DNA of 64,000 bases from assembly GCF_002250655.1 (NCBI RefSeq), contig NZ_NOZR01000015.1, positions 1 through 64,000 of the forward strand, given 5' to 3'. A program made the position numbers and the translations under genes. Below are positions 50,012 to 58,219 of the stretch, piece after piece (the first letter of the stretch is position 1; every line of letters starts with the position of its first letter). Source of the stretch: Mycolicibacterium sphagni (GTDB lineage Bacteria > Actinomycetota > Actinomycetes > Mycobacteriales > Mycobacteriaceae). The notes under the pieces were generated by a model that saw only the letters and a program-made list of their open reading frames with translations, was not told the origin of the DNA and made no database searches.

Positions 50012-50398
50012 ATGGAGATCCTCGCGAGCCGGATGCTGCTCCGGCCAGCGGATTACGAACGCTCGGTGTGCTTCTACCGCGATGCGCTCGGCCTGGCCAT
50101 CGCCCGCGAATACAGCGGCGGCACGGTGTTCTACGCCGGCCAGTCGCTGATCGAGCTGGCCGGCCACGGCGCGGGCGCCCATGCCGGTGGCCCGTTCCCC
50201 GCATCATTGTGGCTGCAAGTTCGCGACCTCTACGCCACCCAAACGGACTTACAGAACCGCGGTGTCGACATCGCGCGCGAGGCCCGTCGCGAACCGTGGG
50301 GCCTGCACGAGATGCAGGTCAGCGACCCCGACGGGACCACGCTGATCTTCGTCCAGGTCCCCGGGGACCACCCACTGCGCCGGGACTCCCGCGACTGA
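50012..50398 (+). CDS. VOC-superfamily (glyoxalase/bleomycin-resistance-like) protein
   Basis: 128 residues. Paired beta-alpha-beta-beta-beta modules are seen (ASRMLLRPADYERSVCFYRDALGLAIAREYSGG, then SLWLQVRDLYATQTDLQNRGVDIAREAR). The segment EMQVSDPDGTTLIFVQ ends the second module. It is the Rv0546c equivalent, 15 bp behind the SDR. Metal-dependent lyase, isomerase or dioxygenase activities all occur in the fold; substrate unknown. Confidence 0.88.
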   Translation: MEILASRMLLRPADYERSVCFYRDALGLAIAREYSGGTVFYAGQSLIELAGHGAGAHAGGPFPASLWLQVRDLYATQTDLQNRGVDIAREARREPWGLHEMQVSDPDGTTLIFVQVPGDHPLRRDSRD

Positions 50399-50402
50399 CC
50401 GG

Positions 50403-50711
50403 CTAGCGCACGCCCGCGTCCAACGGCCAGCCGACCAGAGCCAGCCGAGCCGCAACTTGATGAATCTCTTCTGGATTCGGCTCTTTTTCGATCACCTGGT
50501 GAATCGCTGCGTGGATCTCTTCTTCGGTGACCGGGGTGTCACCGTCGCCCGTCCGCAGGATGGACTGCACCGCCTTGATGACCTCTTGCTCGTCCAGCGA
50601 GCGCTTCAGCAGCGCCAGCAGAGCGAAGTAGTCCTTCGGCGGCACCCCCTCCGGATAGCCGGCGTGCAGCCAGCCCAGCACGTTGTCCACGAATTTCGCA
50701 TTGCCTGTCAT
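50403..50711 (-). CDS. DUF3349 protein (paralogue of the gene at 52519)
   Basis: 102 residues from ATG 50711. The family hallmark is VLGWLHAGYPEGVPPKDYFALLALLKRSL and the closing VAARLALVGWPLD. It is an all-helical mycobacterial domain, formerly linked to Rv0543c, whose function is unknown. A second family member lies 1.8 kb away on the opposite strand. The present copy forms an operon with the downstream-facing membrane protein and pitA on the minus strand. Confidence 0.88.
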   Translation of the reverse strand: MTGNAKFVDNVLGWLHAGYPEGVPPKDYFALLALLKRSLDEQEVIKAVQSILRTGDGDTPVTEEEIHAAIHQVIEKEPNPEEIHQVAARLALVGWPLDAGVR

Positions 50712-50725
50712 GCAGACCAACTCGC

Positions 50726-51004
50726 TTAGGGGAGGAAGGGAACGGGATTGAAGCCGAAGTGGTGGATGATCGTGTTTTTGGTGATGTAGAGGATCGCGAT
50801 CACGATCACCAGGGCGACCGCCGCGAAGATCAACAGACCCAGGGCTTTAAGTGCCGGGTTGGGCGCGTCGATCGTGCCGTCGGCTTCCGCGCCGCCCGCA
50901 CCTCGCGAGAAGGCGACGAGTCCGACCCCGAACACCGCAGGCAGGCCTGCGCCGAGGATCAGCCCGACCACGAGCACTTTGAGAATGGCTTCGACGTACG
51001 TCAT
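50726..51004 (-). CDS. Small two-pass membrane protein (Rv0544c-like)
   Basis: 92 residues with two transmembrane helices (about 6-30 and 55-78) joined by an acidic loop (AEADGTIDAPNPALK). It lies 40 bp after pitA and 14 bp before DUF3349 on the same strand. Conserved synteny with Rv0544c and pitA suggests it assists the phosphate transporter, which is an inference. Confidence 0.85.
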   Translation of the reverse strand: MTYVEAILKVLVVGLILGAGLPAVFGVGLVAFSRGAGGAEADGTIDAPNPALKALGLLIFAAVALVIVIAILYITKNTIIHHFGFNPVPFLP

Positions 51005-51044
51005 CAGAAGGTCCTTCTGCTATCAGTGGATGAGGATCGGGGGA

Positions 51045-52289
51045 TCAGACCGAAGCCGTCGGCTTGGCATCCTTGGACTTGCGCTCGTCGGCCGGGACCA
51101 CCGAGTTCGTCGACTCGTCCCAATCGGCGTTGACGTTGCTGCTGTCGACCTTCTGCTGCTGCGCGCGCCAGTACATGTAACCGGACAGCGCCACCAGGAT
51201 CAGGAAGATGACGCCGTCGCCGACCAGCTGAGAGTTGGTGGCGGACTTGAGCGCGTAGGAGATCCAGTACGAGATCGCGCCGACCAGTGCGGCGGCGGGC
51301 AGCGTGACCAGCCACGCGACCGCCATCCGGCCCGCGACCGCCCAGCGCACCTCGGCGCCGGGTTTGCCGACGCCGCTGCCGAGGATCGATCCGGTCGCGA
51401 CCTGCGTGGTGGACAGCGCCATACCCGCGGCGCTGGAGCTCAGGATTACCGCGGCCGATGCGGCCTCGGCAGCCATGCCCTGGGGCGATTCGATCTCGAC
51501 AAGACCCTTGCCCAGCGTGCGGATGACGCGCCAGCCGCCGATGTAGGTACCGAGGCCGATCGCCAGCGCGCAGCTGAAGATGATCCAGAACGGCAGGCCG
51601 TCCTTCTTCACATCGCCGGTCAGGTGGCCGGTGGTGATCAGGGCAAGGGCGATGACGCCCATGGTCTTCTGCGCGTCACCGGTGCCGTGTGCCAGTGCGA
51701 CGAGCGACGCAGTGACGATCTGGCCCCAGCGGAAGCCCTCTTCGCGGCGCTTCTTCTCCACCTTGCGGGTCAGTCGGTAGACCAGCCAGGTGCCGGCCGC
51801 GGCGACGATGCCCGCGATGAACGGTGAAGCCAAAGCGGGGATCAGGACCTTGCTGACGACGCCCGGCCAGTTCACCCCGGCCATGCCGAGTGCGGCGATG
51901 CCCGAACCGATCAGACCGCCGAACAAAGCGTGCGACGAGCTGGACGGAATGCCGAACAGCCACGTCAGCAGGTTCCAGAGGATGCCGCCGACCAGGCCGG
52001 CGAAGATGATCGTCAGGCCCATCGATGCGTTGACGTTGGGGAGCAGATGTCCCGTCTTACCGTCCTGCACCTTGAGCACCGACGTCGTGACGGTGACAGC
52101 CACCTCGACGGAGAGGAAGGCGCCGACCAGGTTCAAGATGCCGGCCAGCAGCACCGCAGTCTTGGGCTTGAGGGCACCCGTGGCGATCGATGTCGCCATG
52201 GCATTGCCGGTGTCGTGGAATCCGTTGGTGAAGTCGAATGCCAACGCCGTGGCAATTAGCAACACCAGGATGATCATCTCCGCGCTCAT
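51045..52289 (-). CDS. pitA: Low-affinity inorganic phosphate transporter PitA
   Basis: 414 residues from ATG 52289 (MSAEMIILVLLIATALAFDFTNGFHD). The PiT signature occurs in both halves: DFTNGFHDTGNAMATSIATGAL, and LALAHGTGDAQKTMGV-like text near residue 220. Ten or more hydrophobic helices are present, with a hydrophilic C-terminal tail. It imports metal-phosphate with protons when phosphate is plentiful. It is the Rv0545c equivalent. A Pho-box-like direct repeat lies 84-101 bp upstream. Confidence 0.93.
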   Translation of the reverse strand: MSAEMIILVLLIATALAFDFTNGFHDTGNAMATSIATGALKPKTAVLLAGILNLVGAFLSVEVAVTVTTSVLKVQDGKTGHLLPNVNASMGLTIIFAGLVGGILWNLLTWLFGIPSSSSHALFGGLIGSGIAALGMAGVNWPGVVSKVLIPALASPFIAGIVAAAGTWLVYRLTRKVEKKRREEGFRWGQIVTASLVALAHGTGDAQKTMGVIALALITTGHLTGDVKKDGLPFWIIFSCALAIGLGTYIGGWRVIRTLGKGLVEIESPQGMAAEAASAAVILSSSAAGMALSTTQVATGSILGSGVGKPGAEVRWAVAGRMAVAWLVTLPAAALVGAISYWISYALKSATNSQLVGDGVIFLILVALSGYMYWRAQQQKVDSSNVNADWDESTNSVVPADERKSKDAKPTASV

Positions 52290-52372
52290 GGGTGTGATTC
52301 TGCGGCGTAAGGGGACGCTTTGACCAGCGGTCAAAAGTCCCCGAACTGCACATTTGCGAACGTCTTGCAGGT

Positions 52373-52390
52373 GTTCATCGGCTGTTAACC
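52373..52390 (+). promoter_or_regulatory. Pho-box-like direct repeat between pitA and a DUF3349 gene
   Basis: GTTCATC (52373-52379), 4 bp, then GTTAACC (52384-52390): two 7-mers with 11-bp periodicity, each one mismatch from the actinobacterial PHO unit GTTCACC. It lies in the 229-bp region between divergent pitA and the DUF3349 gene at 52519. SenX3-RegX3 or a related regulator could bind. Matching is by eye only. Confidence 0.4.
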
Positions 52391-52518
52391 TTCGAGCCGT
52401 CCATGGTTTGTCTGAACCGCTGGATCCCGGGTACCAGAAAGGGGCGCGGCGCGAATGCGCCGTCTAGGATTCTTGACGTCCACTGGGCGCCAGACGCCCC
52501 CGCCAGGGAGATGCCGCG

Positions 52519-52821
52519 GTGACCAATTTCCTATCCAAGATCGTGGCCTGGATCAAGGCCGGTTACCCCGAGGGGGTGCCCGATCCCGACCAGGTCCCGC
52601 TTTTCGCGCTGCTACGCAGACGGCTGAGCGACGACGAAGTCATCGCGGTCGCCAAGGCGCTGCTGGAACGCGGCGACTTCGACCACATCGATGTGGGGGT
52701 TTCGATCACCGAGATCACCGATGCGCTGCCGACCCCAGACGATATCGACCGGGTCCATAACAAGCTCGCCGCCTACGGATGGCCGCTCGACGATCCGCGT
52801 GACAGTGAGGATGCCGAATAA
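52519..52821 (+). CDS. DUF3349 protein (Rv0543c-like)
   Basis: 100 residues from GTG 52519, with AGGGAGA upstream. The family hallmark IVAWIKAGYPEGVP...PLFALLRRRLSDDEVIAVAKALL and the end LAAYGWPLDD match the paralogue at 50403. Position just before menE agrees with Rv0543c. The fold is helical; function unknown. It is separated by 50 bp from the menE start on the same strand. Confidence 0.9.
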   Translation: MTNFLSKIVAWIKAGYPEGVPDPDQVPLFALLRRRLSDDEVIAVAKALLERGDFDHIDVGVSITEITDALPTPDDIDRVHNKLAAYGWPLDDPRDSEDAE

Positions 52822-52871
52822 CCACTCTGCGAGCACTTGCCATCCCGCCCGGTCCGTCGGCGCACTCACTG

Positions 52872-54017
52872 ATGGCCGCCCTGGTTGGCGTCCTCGACGG
52901 ACGCGACGCACCCCTGGTGCCGATCCCGGCCGGCGATCTGCGCGAAAGTGATCTGCTGACAACGTCTTTGCGGGTCGGCGAGGAGATCGGCGACGACGTC
53001 GCACTGGTGGTGCCGACATCGGGGACCACCGGCACCCCCAAGGGCGCGATGCTGACTCCGGCCGCGCTGATCGCCAGCGCGGCGGCCACCCATGACCGCC
53101 TCGGCGGCAACGGCACCTGGTTGCTGGCGTTGCCGAGCCACCACATCGCCGGAATTCAAGTGCTGGTGCGCAGCCTGCAGGCCGGCACGGTACCGGTCGA
53201 GATGGACATCTCGGCGGGCTTCGACGTCGCCGAATTGCCAACGGCCATCGCACAACTCGGCTCCGGCCGGCGCTATACGGCGCTGGTCGCCACCCAGCTG
53301 GCCAAGGCGCTGCTTGACCCGGAGGCCACCGCGGCCCTGGCCGAACTCGACGCGGTGCTGCTCGGTGGCGGCCCGGCACCGCGCCCCGTCCTGGAGGGCG
53401 CCGCTGCCGCCGGCATCCCGGTGGTGCGGACCTACGGCTCGAGCGAAACGGCCGGTGGATGCGTGTATGACGGTGTGCCGCTGGACGGCGTGACGATCCG
53501 GCTCGACGAGGGTGCCGATCCCGGCGAGGGTCGCATCGCCATCGGCGGGCCGACCGTGGCGATGGGGTATCGCAACCCGCCGGATCCGAACCCGTTCGAC
53601 GAACCGGGCTGGTTTCGCACCGACGACCTCGGCCTGCTCGACGAGGCAGGCACGTTGACCGTGCTGGGCCGCGTCGACGAAGCGATCAGTACCGGTGGGC
53701 TGACTGTGATGCCCGCGCCCGTCGAAACGATGCTGTCGCGGCATCCGGCGGTGGCCGACTGCGCGGTGTTCGGCCTGGAGGACGACCGGCTCGGCGAGCG
53801 GGTGGTCGCTGCGGTCGTTGTCGCCGGCGGCGTGGCCGAACCGACACTCGAGGACATCCGGGAGTACTTGTCACACTCGCTGAACTCGACGGCCGCCCCA
53901 CGGGAGCTGCACATAGTCGATGAGCTGCCACGACGCGGGATCGGCAAGCTGGACCGCCGTGCGCTGCGCGAGCGGTTCGCCAACGGCGGCGACCTACCCG
54001 GCGGCTACGGCTGGTGA
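52872..54017 (+). CDS. menE: o-Succinylbenzoate-CoA ligase
   Basis: 381 residues from ATG 52872; no better upstream start exists in frame. Adenylation motifs: VVPTSGTTGTPKGAML, TYGSSETAGGCVYDG, GWFRTDDLGLLDEAGTLTVLGRVDEAISTGG in part, and RRGIGKLDRRAL with the catalytic Lys. It is shorter at the N-terminus than the roughly 490-residue enzymes of other phyla, as in M. tuberculosis Rv0542c (362 residues). It activates o-succinylbenzoate for MenB. Confidence 0.92.
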   Translation: MAALVGVLDGRDAPLVPIPAGDLRESDLLTTSLRVGEEIGDDVALVVPTSGTTGTPKGAMLTPAALIASAAATHDRLGGNGTWLLALPSHHIAGIQVLVRSLQAGTVPVEMDISAGFDVAELPTAIAQLGSGRRYTALVATQLAKALLDPEATAALAELDAVLLGGGPAPRPVLEGAAAAGIPVVRTYGSSETAGGCVYDGVPLDGVTIRLDEGADPGEGRIAIGGPTVAMGYRNPPDPNPFDEPGWFRTDDLGLLDEAGTLTVLGRVDEAISTGGLTVMPAPVETMLSRHPAVADCAVFGLEDDRLGERVVAAVVVAGGVAEPTLEDIREYLSHSLNSTAAPRELHIVDELPRRGIGKLDRRALRERFANGGDLPGGYGW

Positions 54018-54057
54018 ACAATGGTTTGTATCGCCAGATAGAGGGGACAGCAAGATC

Positions 54058-54927
54058 ATGGAAGAGCTGAAGTATCTCGACCTCCACGGCAACCGGGTCG
54101 CGTACCTGGACGAAGGCCACGGCGACGTGATCCTGCTGCTGCACGGCATGGCCGGCAGTTCGCAGACCTGGCGCTCGGTGTTGCGCCCGCTGTCGAGCAA
54201 GTTCCGGGTGATCGCCCCTGACCTGCCCGGCCACGGCCACTCGGACAAACCGCGCAGCGACTACTCGCTGGGCGCGTTCGCGGTGTTCCTGCGCGACCTG
54301 CTCGACGAACTCGGGGTCACGCATGCCACCGTCGTCGGGCAGTCGCTGGGCGGCGGCATCGCCATGCAGTTCGTCTACCAGCATCCCGACTACTGCCAGC
54401 GGCTGGTCCTGATGAGCAGCGGCGGACTGGGGCCGGACGTCGGATGGACACTGCGACTGCTCTCCGCTCCAGGAGCCGAGTTGATCATGCCGATCATCGC
54501 GCCGCCTCCGGTGGTGGCCGCCGGCGAGCGGGTGCGTTCGTGGTTCGGCAAGCTGGGCGTTTCGTCGCCGCGCGGCGCGGAGATCTGGAACGCCTACAGC
54601 TCCTTCGCCGATGCCCAGTCACGGCAGGCGTTCCTGCGCACACTGCGCTCGGTGGTCGACTATCGCGGCCAGGCCGTCAGCGCGTTGAATCGGTTGAACG
54701 TCGCCGATGTGCCGGTCATGGTCATCTGGGGCGATCAGGACGCCATCATTCCCGTCGAGCACGCGTATGCCGCCCACGAGGCACGGCCCGACGTCCGGCT
54801 CGAGGTGCTGCCCGGAGTGGGGCACTTCCCGCAGGTGGAACGGCCCACCGACGTGGTCGACCTGATCAACGACTTCATCGGCGGCACCAAGGCCGCTGAA
54901 ATCGAACAGCCCGCCACCCAGGCGTGA
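54058..54927 (+). CDS. Alpha/beta hydrolase
   Basis: 289 residues from ATG 54058, with GAGGGG upstream. Nucleophile Ser in VVGQSLGGGIAM, acidic residue in VIWGDQDAIIP and His in GVGHFPQVERP form the triad. The oxyanion HG motif is LLLHGMAGSS. It may be an esterase, lipase or C-C hydrolase; the sequence does not say which. The stop overlaps the next start (GTGA), so the two are coupled and likely act in one pathway. Confidence 0.9.
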   Translation: MEELKYLDLHGNRVAYLDEGHGDVILLLHGMAGSSQTWRSVLRPLSSKFRVIAPDLPGHGHSDKPRSDYSLGAFAVFLRDLLDELGVTHATVVGQSLGGGIAMQFVYQHPDYCQRLVLMSSGGLGPDVGWTLRLLSAPGAELIMPIIAPPPVVAAGERVRSWFGKLGVSSPRGAEIWNAYSSFADAQSRQAFLRTLRSVVDYRGQAVSALNRLNVADVPVMVIWGDQDAIIPVEHAYAAHEARPDVRLEVLPGVGHFPQVERPTDVVDLINDFIGGTKAAEIEQPATQA

Positions 54928-55325
54928 CTGAGCTCGCGGAACGCTTCGCGGCCGCCAAGGTCGCCCGGCTGGCGACCGTCACCCCCGACGGTCCCCCGCA
55001 TCTGGTGCCGATCGTGTTCGCATTGGCCGAGACCACGATCTACACCGCGGTGGACGGCAAGCCGAAAGCCAGCCAGCGGCTACGGCGGCTGGCCAATATC
55101 GAGGCCAACCCGCGGGTGAGCATCCTGGTCGACCACTACGAGGACGACTGGACGCAGCTGTGGTGGGTGCGGGCCGACGGCATCGCCGCAATCCACCACA
55201 ACGGCACGGCATGCGACCGCGGCTTCGAACTACTACGCACGAAATATCCTCAGTATGAATATGTTCCGCTGGCAGGTCCGGTGATCGTGGTGGACGTCGA
55301 TCAGTGGTCGTCCTGGTCCGGCTGA
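54924..55325 (+). CDS. F420-dependent/PPOX-class split-barrel oxidoreductase
   Basis: 133 residues, GTG overlapping the hydrolase stop. The split-barrel flavin-reductase fold is recognised by KVARLATVTPDGPPHLVPIVFAL, TAVDGKPKASQRLRRLANIEANPRVSILVDHYEDDWTQLWWVR in part, and the C-terminal YEYVPLAGPVIVVDVDQWSSWSG, typical of the TIGR03668 group in mycobacteria. It probably uses coenzyme F420 or FMN. Substrate unknown. Confidence 0.88.
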   Translation: MTELAERFAAAKVARLATVTPDGPPHLVPIVFALAETTIYTAVDGKPKASQRLRRLANIEANPRVSILVDHYEDDWTQLWWVRADGIAAIHHNGTACDRGFELLRTKYPQYEYVPLAGPVIVVDVDQWSSWSG

Positions 55326-55347
55326 ATCGTCCGTACCCTGGGATCTT

Positions 55348-56703
55348 GTGAGCATCGGTCGCAAGGAGGCGATCGCGGTCACCGTCGGCGTGCTGCTGGT
55401 GGTCGCGGCGTTCGTCGTTCCGCACCTGCACCTGGGCATCGTCACGCCACTCATCAACAGCTCACCGGCCGCGATCAAGAGCTTCGCGGACACCGCGCCG
55501 ATCTTCGGCTGGTGGAATGCCCATATCGGCTGGGGCACAGTCCCGGCCATCCTGATCGGCGCGGTAACCGTCGCGTGGGGTTCGTCGGTCGCGCAGCGGC
55601 TGGCCTGGCGCACGTTGACGCTGACAGTGTGGGCGACCTCCTTCTCGTGGGCGTTCGCGCTGGCGATGATCGACGGCTGGCAACGCGGGTTCGCGGGCCG
55701 GCTCACCGCCCGCCACGAGTACCTGAACCAAGTCCCGACCATCACCGATATCCCCGAAGCCGTCCATACGTTCTCCAGCCGGATCCTGGATTTCCAGCCG
55801 AACTCGTGGATCACCCACGTCTCAGGTCACCCGCCGGGCGCATTGCTGACGTTCGTCTGGCTGGACCGTATCGGGCTGGGCGGCGGCGCATGGGCCGGTC
55901 TGTGGTGCGTGCTGTTCGGGTCGTCGGCGGCGGCCGCAGTTTTGGTGGCGGTGCGTGCCCTCAACGATGAACAGACCGCAAGGCTGGTGGCACCATTCGT
56001 CGCTGTCGCGCCGACCGCGATCTGGATCGCGGTGTCGGCCGACGGGTACTTCGCCGGTGTAGCGGCATGGGGTATTGCGCTGTTGGCGTTGGCGGTTCGC
56101 CGGACGGGACGCTGGCCGATTCTCGCCGCTGTGACCTCCGGCCTCATCCTGGGCTGGGCAATATTCCTCAACTACGGGCTGGCCCTGATGGCGCTTCCCG
56201 CGCTGGCGGTGCTGATCTGCGCGGCGTCCTGGCGGGATGCGGTGCGCGCGCTGATCCCTGCCGTGTTCGGCGCGCTGGCGGTGGTGGGCGTGTTCGTCGT
56301 CGCCGGATTCTGGTGGTTCGACGGATACACCCTTGTCCAGCAGCGCTACTGGCAGGGCATCGCGCTGAACCGGCCATTCCAATATTGGAGTTGGGCCAAC
56401 CTCGCATCCGTGGTGTGCGCGATCGGATTGGGAAGCGTGGCCGGAATCGGCCGGGTATTCGACATTTCGGCGATCAAACGGCGCTCCGGCCTGCACCTGC
56501 TGATCCTGGCGACGCTGGCGGCGATCCTGTTCGCCGATCTGTCGATGTTGTCCAAGGCAGAAACCGAACGGATCTGGCTACCGTTCGAGGTGTGGCTGAC
56601 CGCCGCCGGCGCCTTGCTGCCCGTCCGGGCCCGGCGATGGTGGTTGAGTGCCAACGTCATCGGCGCCCTGGCTCTCAACCACTTCATTCTGACCAACTGG
56701 TAG
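55348..56703 (+). CDS. Polytopic membrane protein (Rv0541c-like)
   Basis: 451 residues with about 10-11 hydrophobic helices and a large first external loop with Pro/His residues (SRILDFQPNSWITHVSGHPPGA). That layout recalls polyprenol-dependent GT-C glycosyltransferases, but no catalytic motif is certain. It follows the F420-type gene by 22 bp and matches Rv0541c by synteny. The last 126 bp overlap the 3' end of the convergent membrane-protein gene. Confidence 0.85.
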   Translation: MSIGRKEAIAVTVGVLLVVAAFVVPHLHLGIVTPLINSSPAAIKSFADTAPIFGWWNAHIGWGTVPAILIGAVTVAWGSSVAQRLAWRTLTLTVWATSFSWAFALAMIDGWQRGFAGRLTARHEYLNQVPTITDIPEAVHTFSSRILDFQPNSWITHVSGHPPGALLTFVWLDRIGLGGGAWAGLWCVLFGSSAAAAVLVAVRALNDEQTARLVAPFVAVAPTAIWIAVSADGYFAGVAAWGIALLALAVRRTGRWPILAAVTSGLILGWAIFLNYGLALMALPALAVLICAASWRDAVRALIPAVFGALAVVGVFVVAGFWWFDGYTLVQQRYWQGIALNRPFQYWSWANLASVVCAIGLGSVAGIGRVFDISAIKRRSGLHLLILATLAAILFADLSMLSKAETERIWLPFEVWLTAAGALLPVRARRWWLSANVIGALALNHFILTNW

Positions 56704-57096
56704 CACCCGGTCGCCGACGAGGTACAGCAACGCGGCGCCCCAGACGACGCCGAGCGCGATCCAGAATCCGGCTTCGTAATTGCGGTCCAGGACGGTGAGG
56801 TTGTCCAGGTGCAATCCGGGCTTGCTGTAGACCGGGATCGCCAGCAGTACCAGGATCACCGTCATGAGCGCTGCCACCAGCACCGGCGTCCACCACTTGT
56901 GCGGGAGAAGCCGTCGCCCGGCGAATCCGAGGGCCACGCACAGCGGCGCGAACACAGCATCGTGCAGCAACACACCGATCAGCGCCCAAACCACGATACG
57001 AACAATGACGTCGGTGGAGTTGTCGGCCACCAGCACCACGCCGTAGACAGCGAGCGCCAGCCCGAGCGCCACCAGAAACACCCTTGCCGACGTCAC
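56578..57096 (-). CDS. Membrane protein of unknown function
   Basis: 172 residues from GTG 57096, overlapping the stop of the oxidoreductase gene (GTGA). Four hydrophobic segments lie in residues 1-130. The C-terminal 40 residues are hydrophilic, Gly/Gln/Pro-rich (PPSPGPDGQQGAGGGQPH), and are encoded opposite the end of the Rv0541c-like gene. The tail may be a chance extension into antisense sequence. It probably functions with the coupled haem/molybdopterin protein. Confidence 0.75.
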   Translation of the reverse strand: MTSARVFLVALGLALAVYGVVLVADNSTDVIVRIVVWALIGVLLHDAVFAPLCVALGFAGRRLLPHKWWTPVLVAALMTVILVLLAIPVYSKPGLHLDNLTVLDRNYEAGFWIALGVVWGAALLYLVGDRVLPVGQNEVVESQGADDVGTQPPSPGPDGQQGAGGGQPHLER

Positions 57097-58196
57097 GTCA
57101 CCACCTCGATTCTGGACAACCACTTAGTCTGTAGCACACCGGGTCTCGTCGGAGCGATAAGTCGGCACGGATAGCCATGGTCGATATCCAGGATTTGGCC
57201 GTTCAGCTTCAGCGCGATCAACGTCTGCGAGTCACGCGTATGCCGCGCAGGCAAGACCGTACGCGAGTACGGGCCCGGCGGTTCCAACGAAATCATCCGC
57301 ACATCGGAATCGGGTTTGCTACCAACAGCTCTGAGCAGATCGGCCAGCACCACGCCCGTCCAGTCGGCGGTGGCGCTCCAGCCCTCGACGCAGGCGATCG
57401 GCAGCCGGTGGGTGCTCTGCGGCATCGCCGCGAGCTCGTCGACGGTGAACGCTGTCGTCTTCGATCCGTCGACGATGGTGAGGCGATAATCGGGCGCGCG
57501 GGCGCTGGCCAACACTCCCGCGGCGAACGCCGAACGGTTAACCGGCACCCCCTGCGGTCCCCGGCCGGACCGCGGTGCCAGCAGCGAGACCTTACGCAAC
57601 CATGGAATCGTCTGCCCCGCAGTCATAATGGTCGCCGCACCGACGGCCAGCCCGGTGGCGCCCAGCACCGTACGCCGGCTCGGGCCGGCGCGAACAGTGC
57701 CGGCCGGAACATCCTCGAGTGGCTCCCCCAGCGCGCGGCGGATCACCGGTAGTTTCACCCCGACGTGCACGAGCACCGCGCCAGCCGCGACGTACGCCAT
57801 CGCATAGTGGCTGGTGGTGAAGAAGAACCTGAACGCGTACCACTGTGCGATGTTCATCAAGCCGGTGGACAGCTGAAAGATCATGGCGCCCACCAGAACC
57901 AGGATCGATCCCCGTTCGAGTTGCCGGGTCAGTCCCCCGATGATCGGCCGTTCGAACAGCTTCGGGTACACCGACCACAACTTGACCAGCAGCAGCGGAA
58001 TCGCGGCGATGCCGGAGATCACGTGCAAGCCCTGGGTCAGCTGATACAGCCAGACCGGGCGCGTCGGCCAGAAGAACCACGGCTGCGGATGCTGGATGAA
58101 GTGACTGAGCAATCCGGTGGCGAAGCAAACGGCCACAGCGACACCCAGGGCGACCCCGACCCGGGCCGTCACTGCCGTACCACGCAAAGAAGCCAT
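57093..58196 (-). CDS. Cytochrome b561-like/sulphite-oxidase-type molybdopterin fusion protein
   Basis: 367 residues from ATG 58196. Residues 1-155 contain four transmembrane helices with His residues (SHFIQHPQPW, GLHVISG, TTSHYAMAYV) fitting a di-haem cytochrome b561-type anchor. An internal Arg pair with hydrophobic run (SRRTVLGATGLAVGAATIM) resembles a Tat motif. Residues about 220-367 are a molybdopterin-binding domain with the Mo-ligand Cys in LPIACVEGWSATADWTGV. It likely passes electrons between an external oxidation site and the quinone pool. Substrate unknown. Confidence 0.85.
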   Translation of the reverse strand: MASLRGTAVTARVGVALGVAVAVCFATGLLSHFIQHPQPWFFWPTRPVWLYQLTQGLHVISGIAAIPLLLVKLWSVYPKLFERPIIGGLTRQLERGSILVLVGAMIFQLSTGLMNIAQWYAFRFFFTTSHYAMAYVAAGAVLVHVGVKLPVIRRALGEPLEDVPAGTVRAGPSRRTVLGATGLAVGAATIMTAGQTIPWLRKVSLLAPRSGRGPQGVPVNRSAFAAGVLASARAPDYRLTIVDGSKTTAFTVDELAAMPQSTHRLPIACVEGWSATADWTGVVLADLLRAVGSKPDSDVRMISLEPPGPYSRTVLPARHTRDSQTLIALKLNGQILDIDHGYPCRLIAPTRPGVLQTKWLSRIEVVT

Positions 58197-58219
58197 GGTG
58201 GAGGTCCCTGTCTGCCGCG

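Noticed and set aside
48845..50182. Long minus-strand open frame opposite menB, the SDR and the VOC gene
   Set aside because: It is a high-GC shadow of real genes on the plus strand, with Arg/His/Gly-rich composition and no motif.
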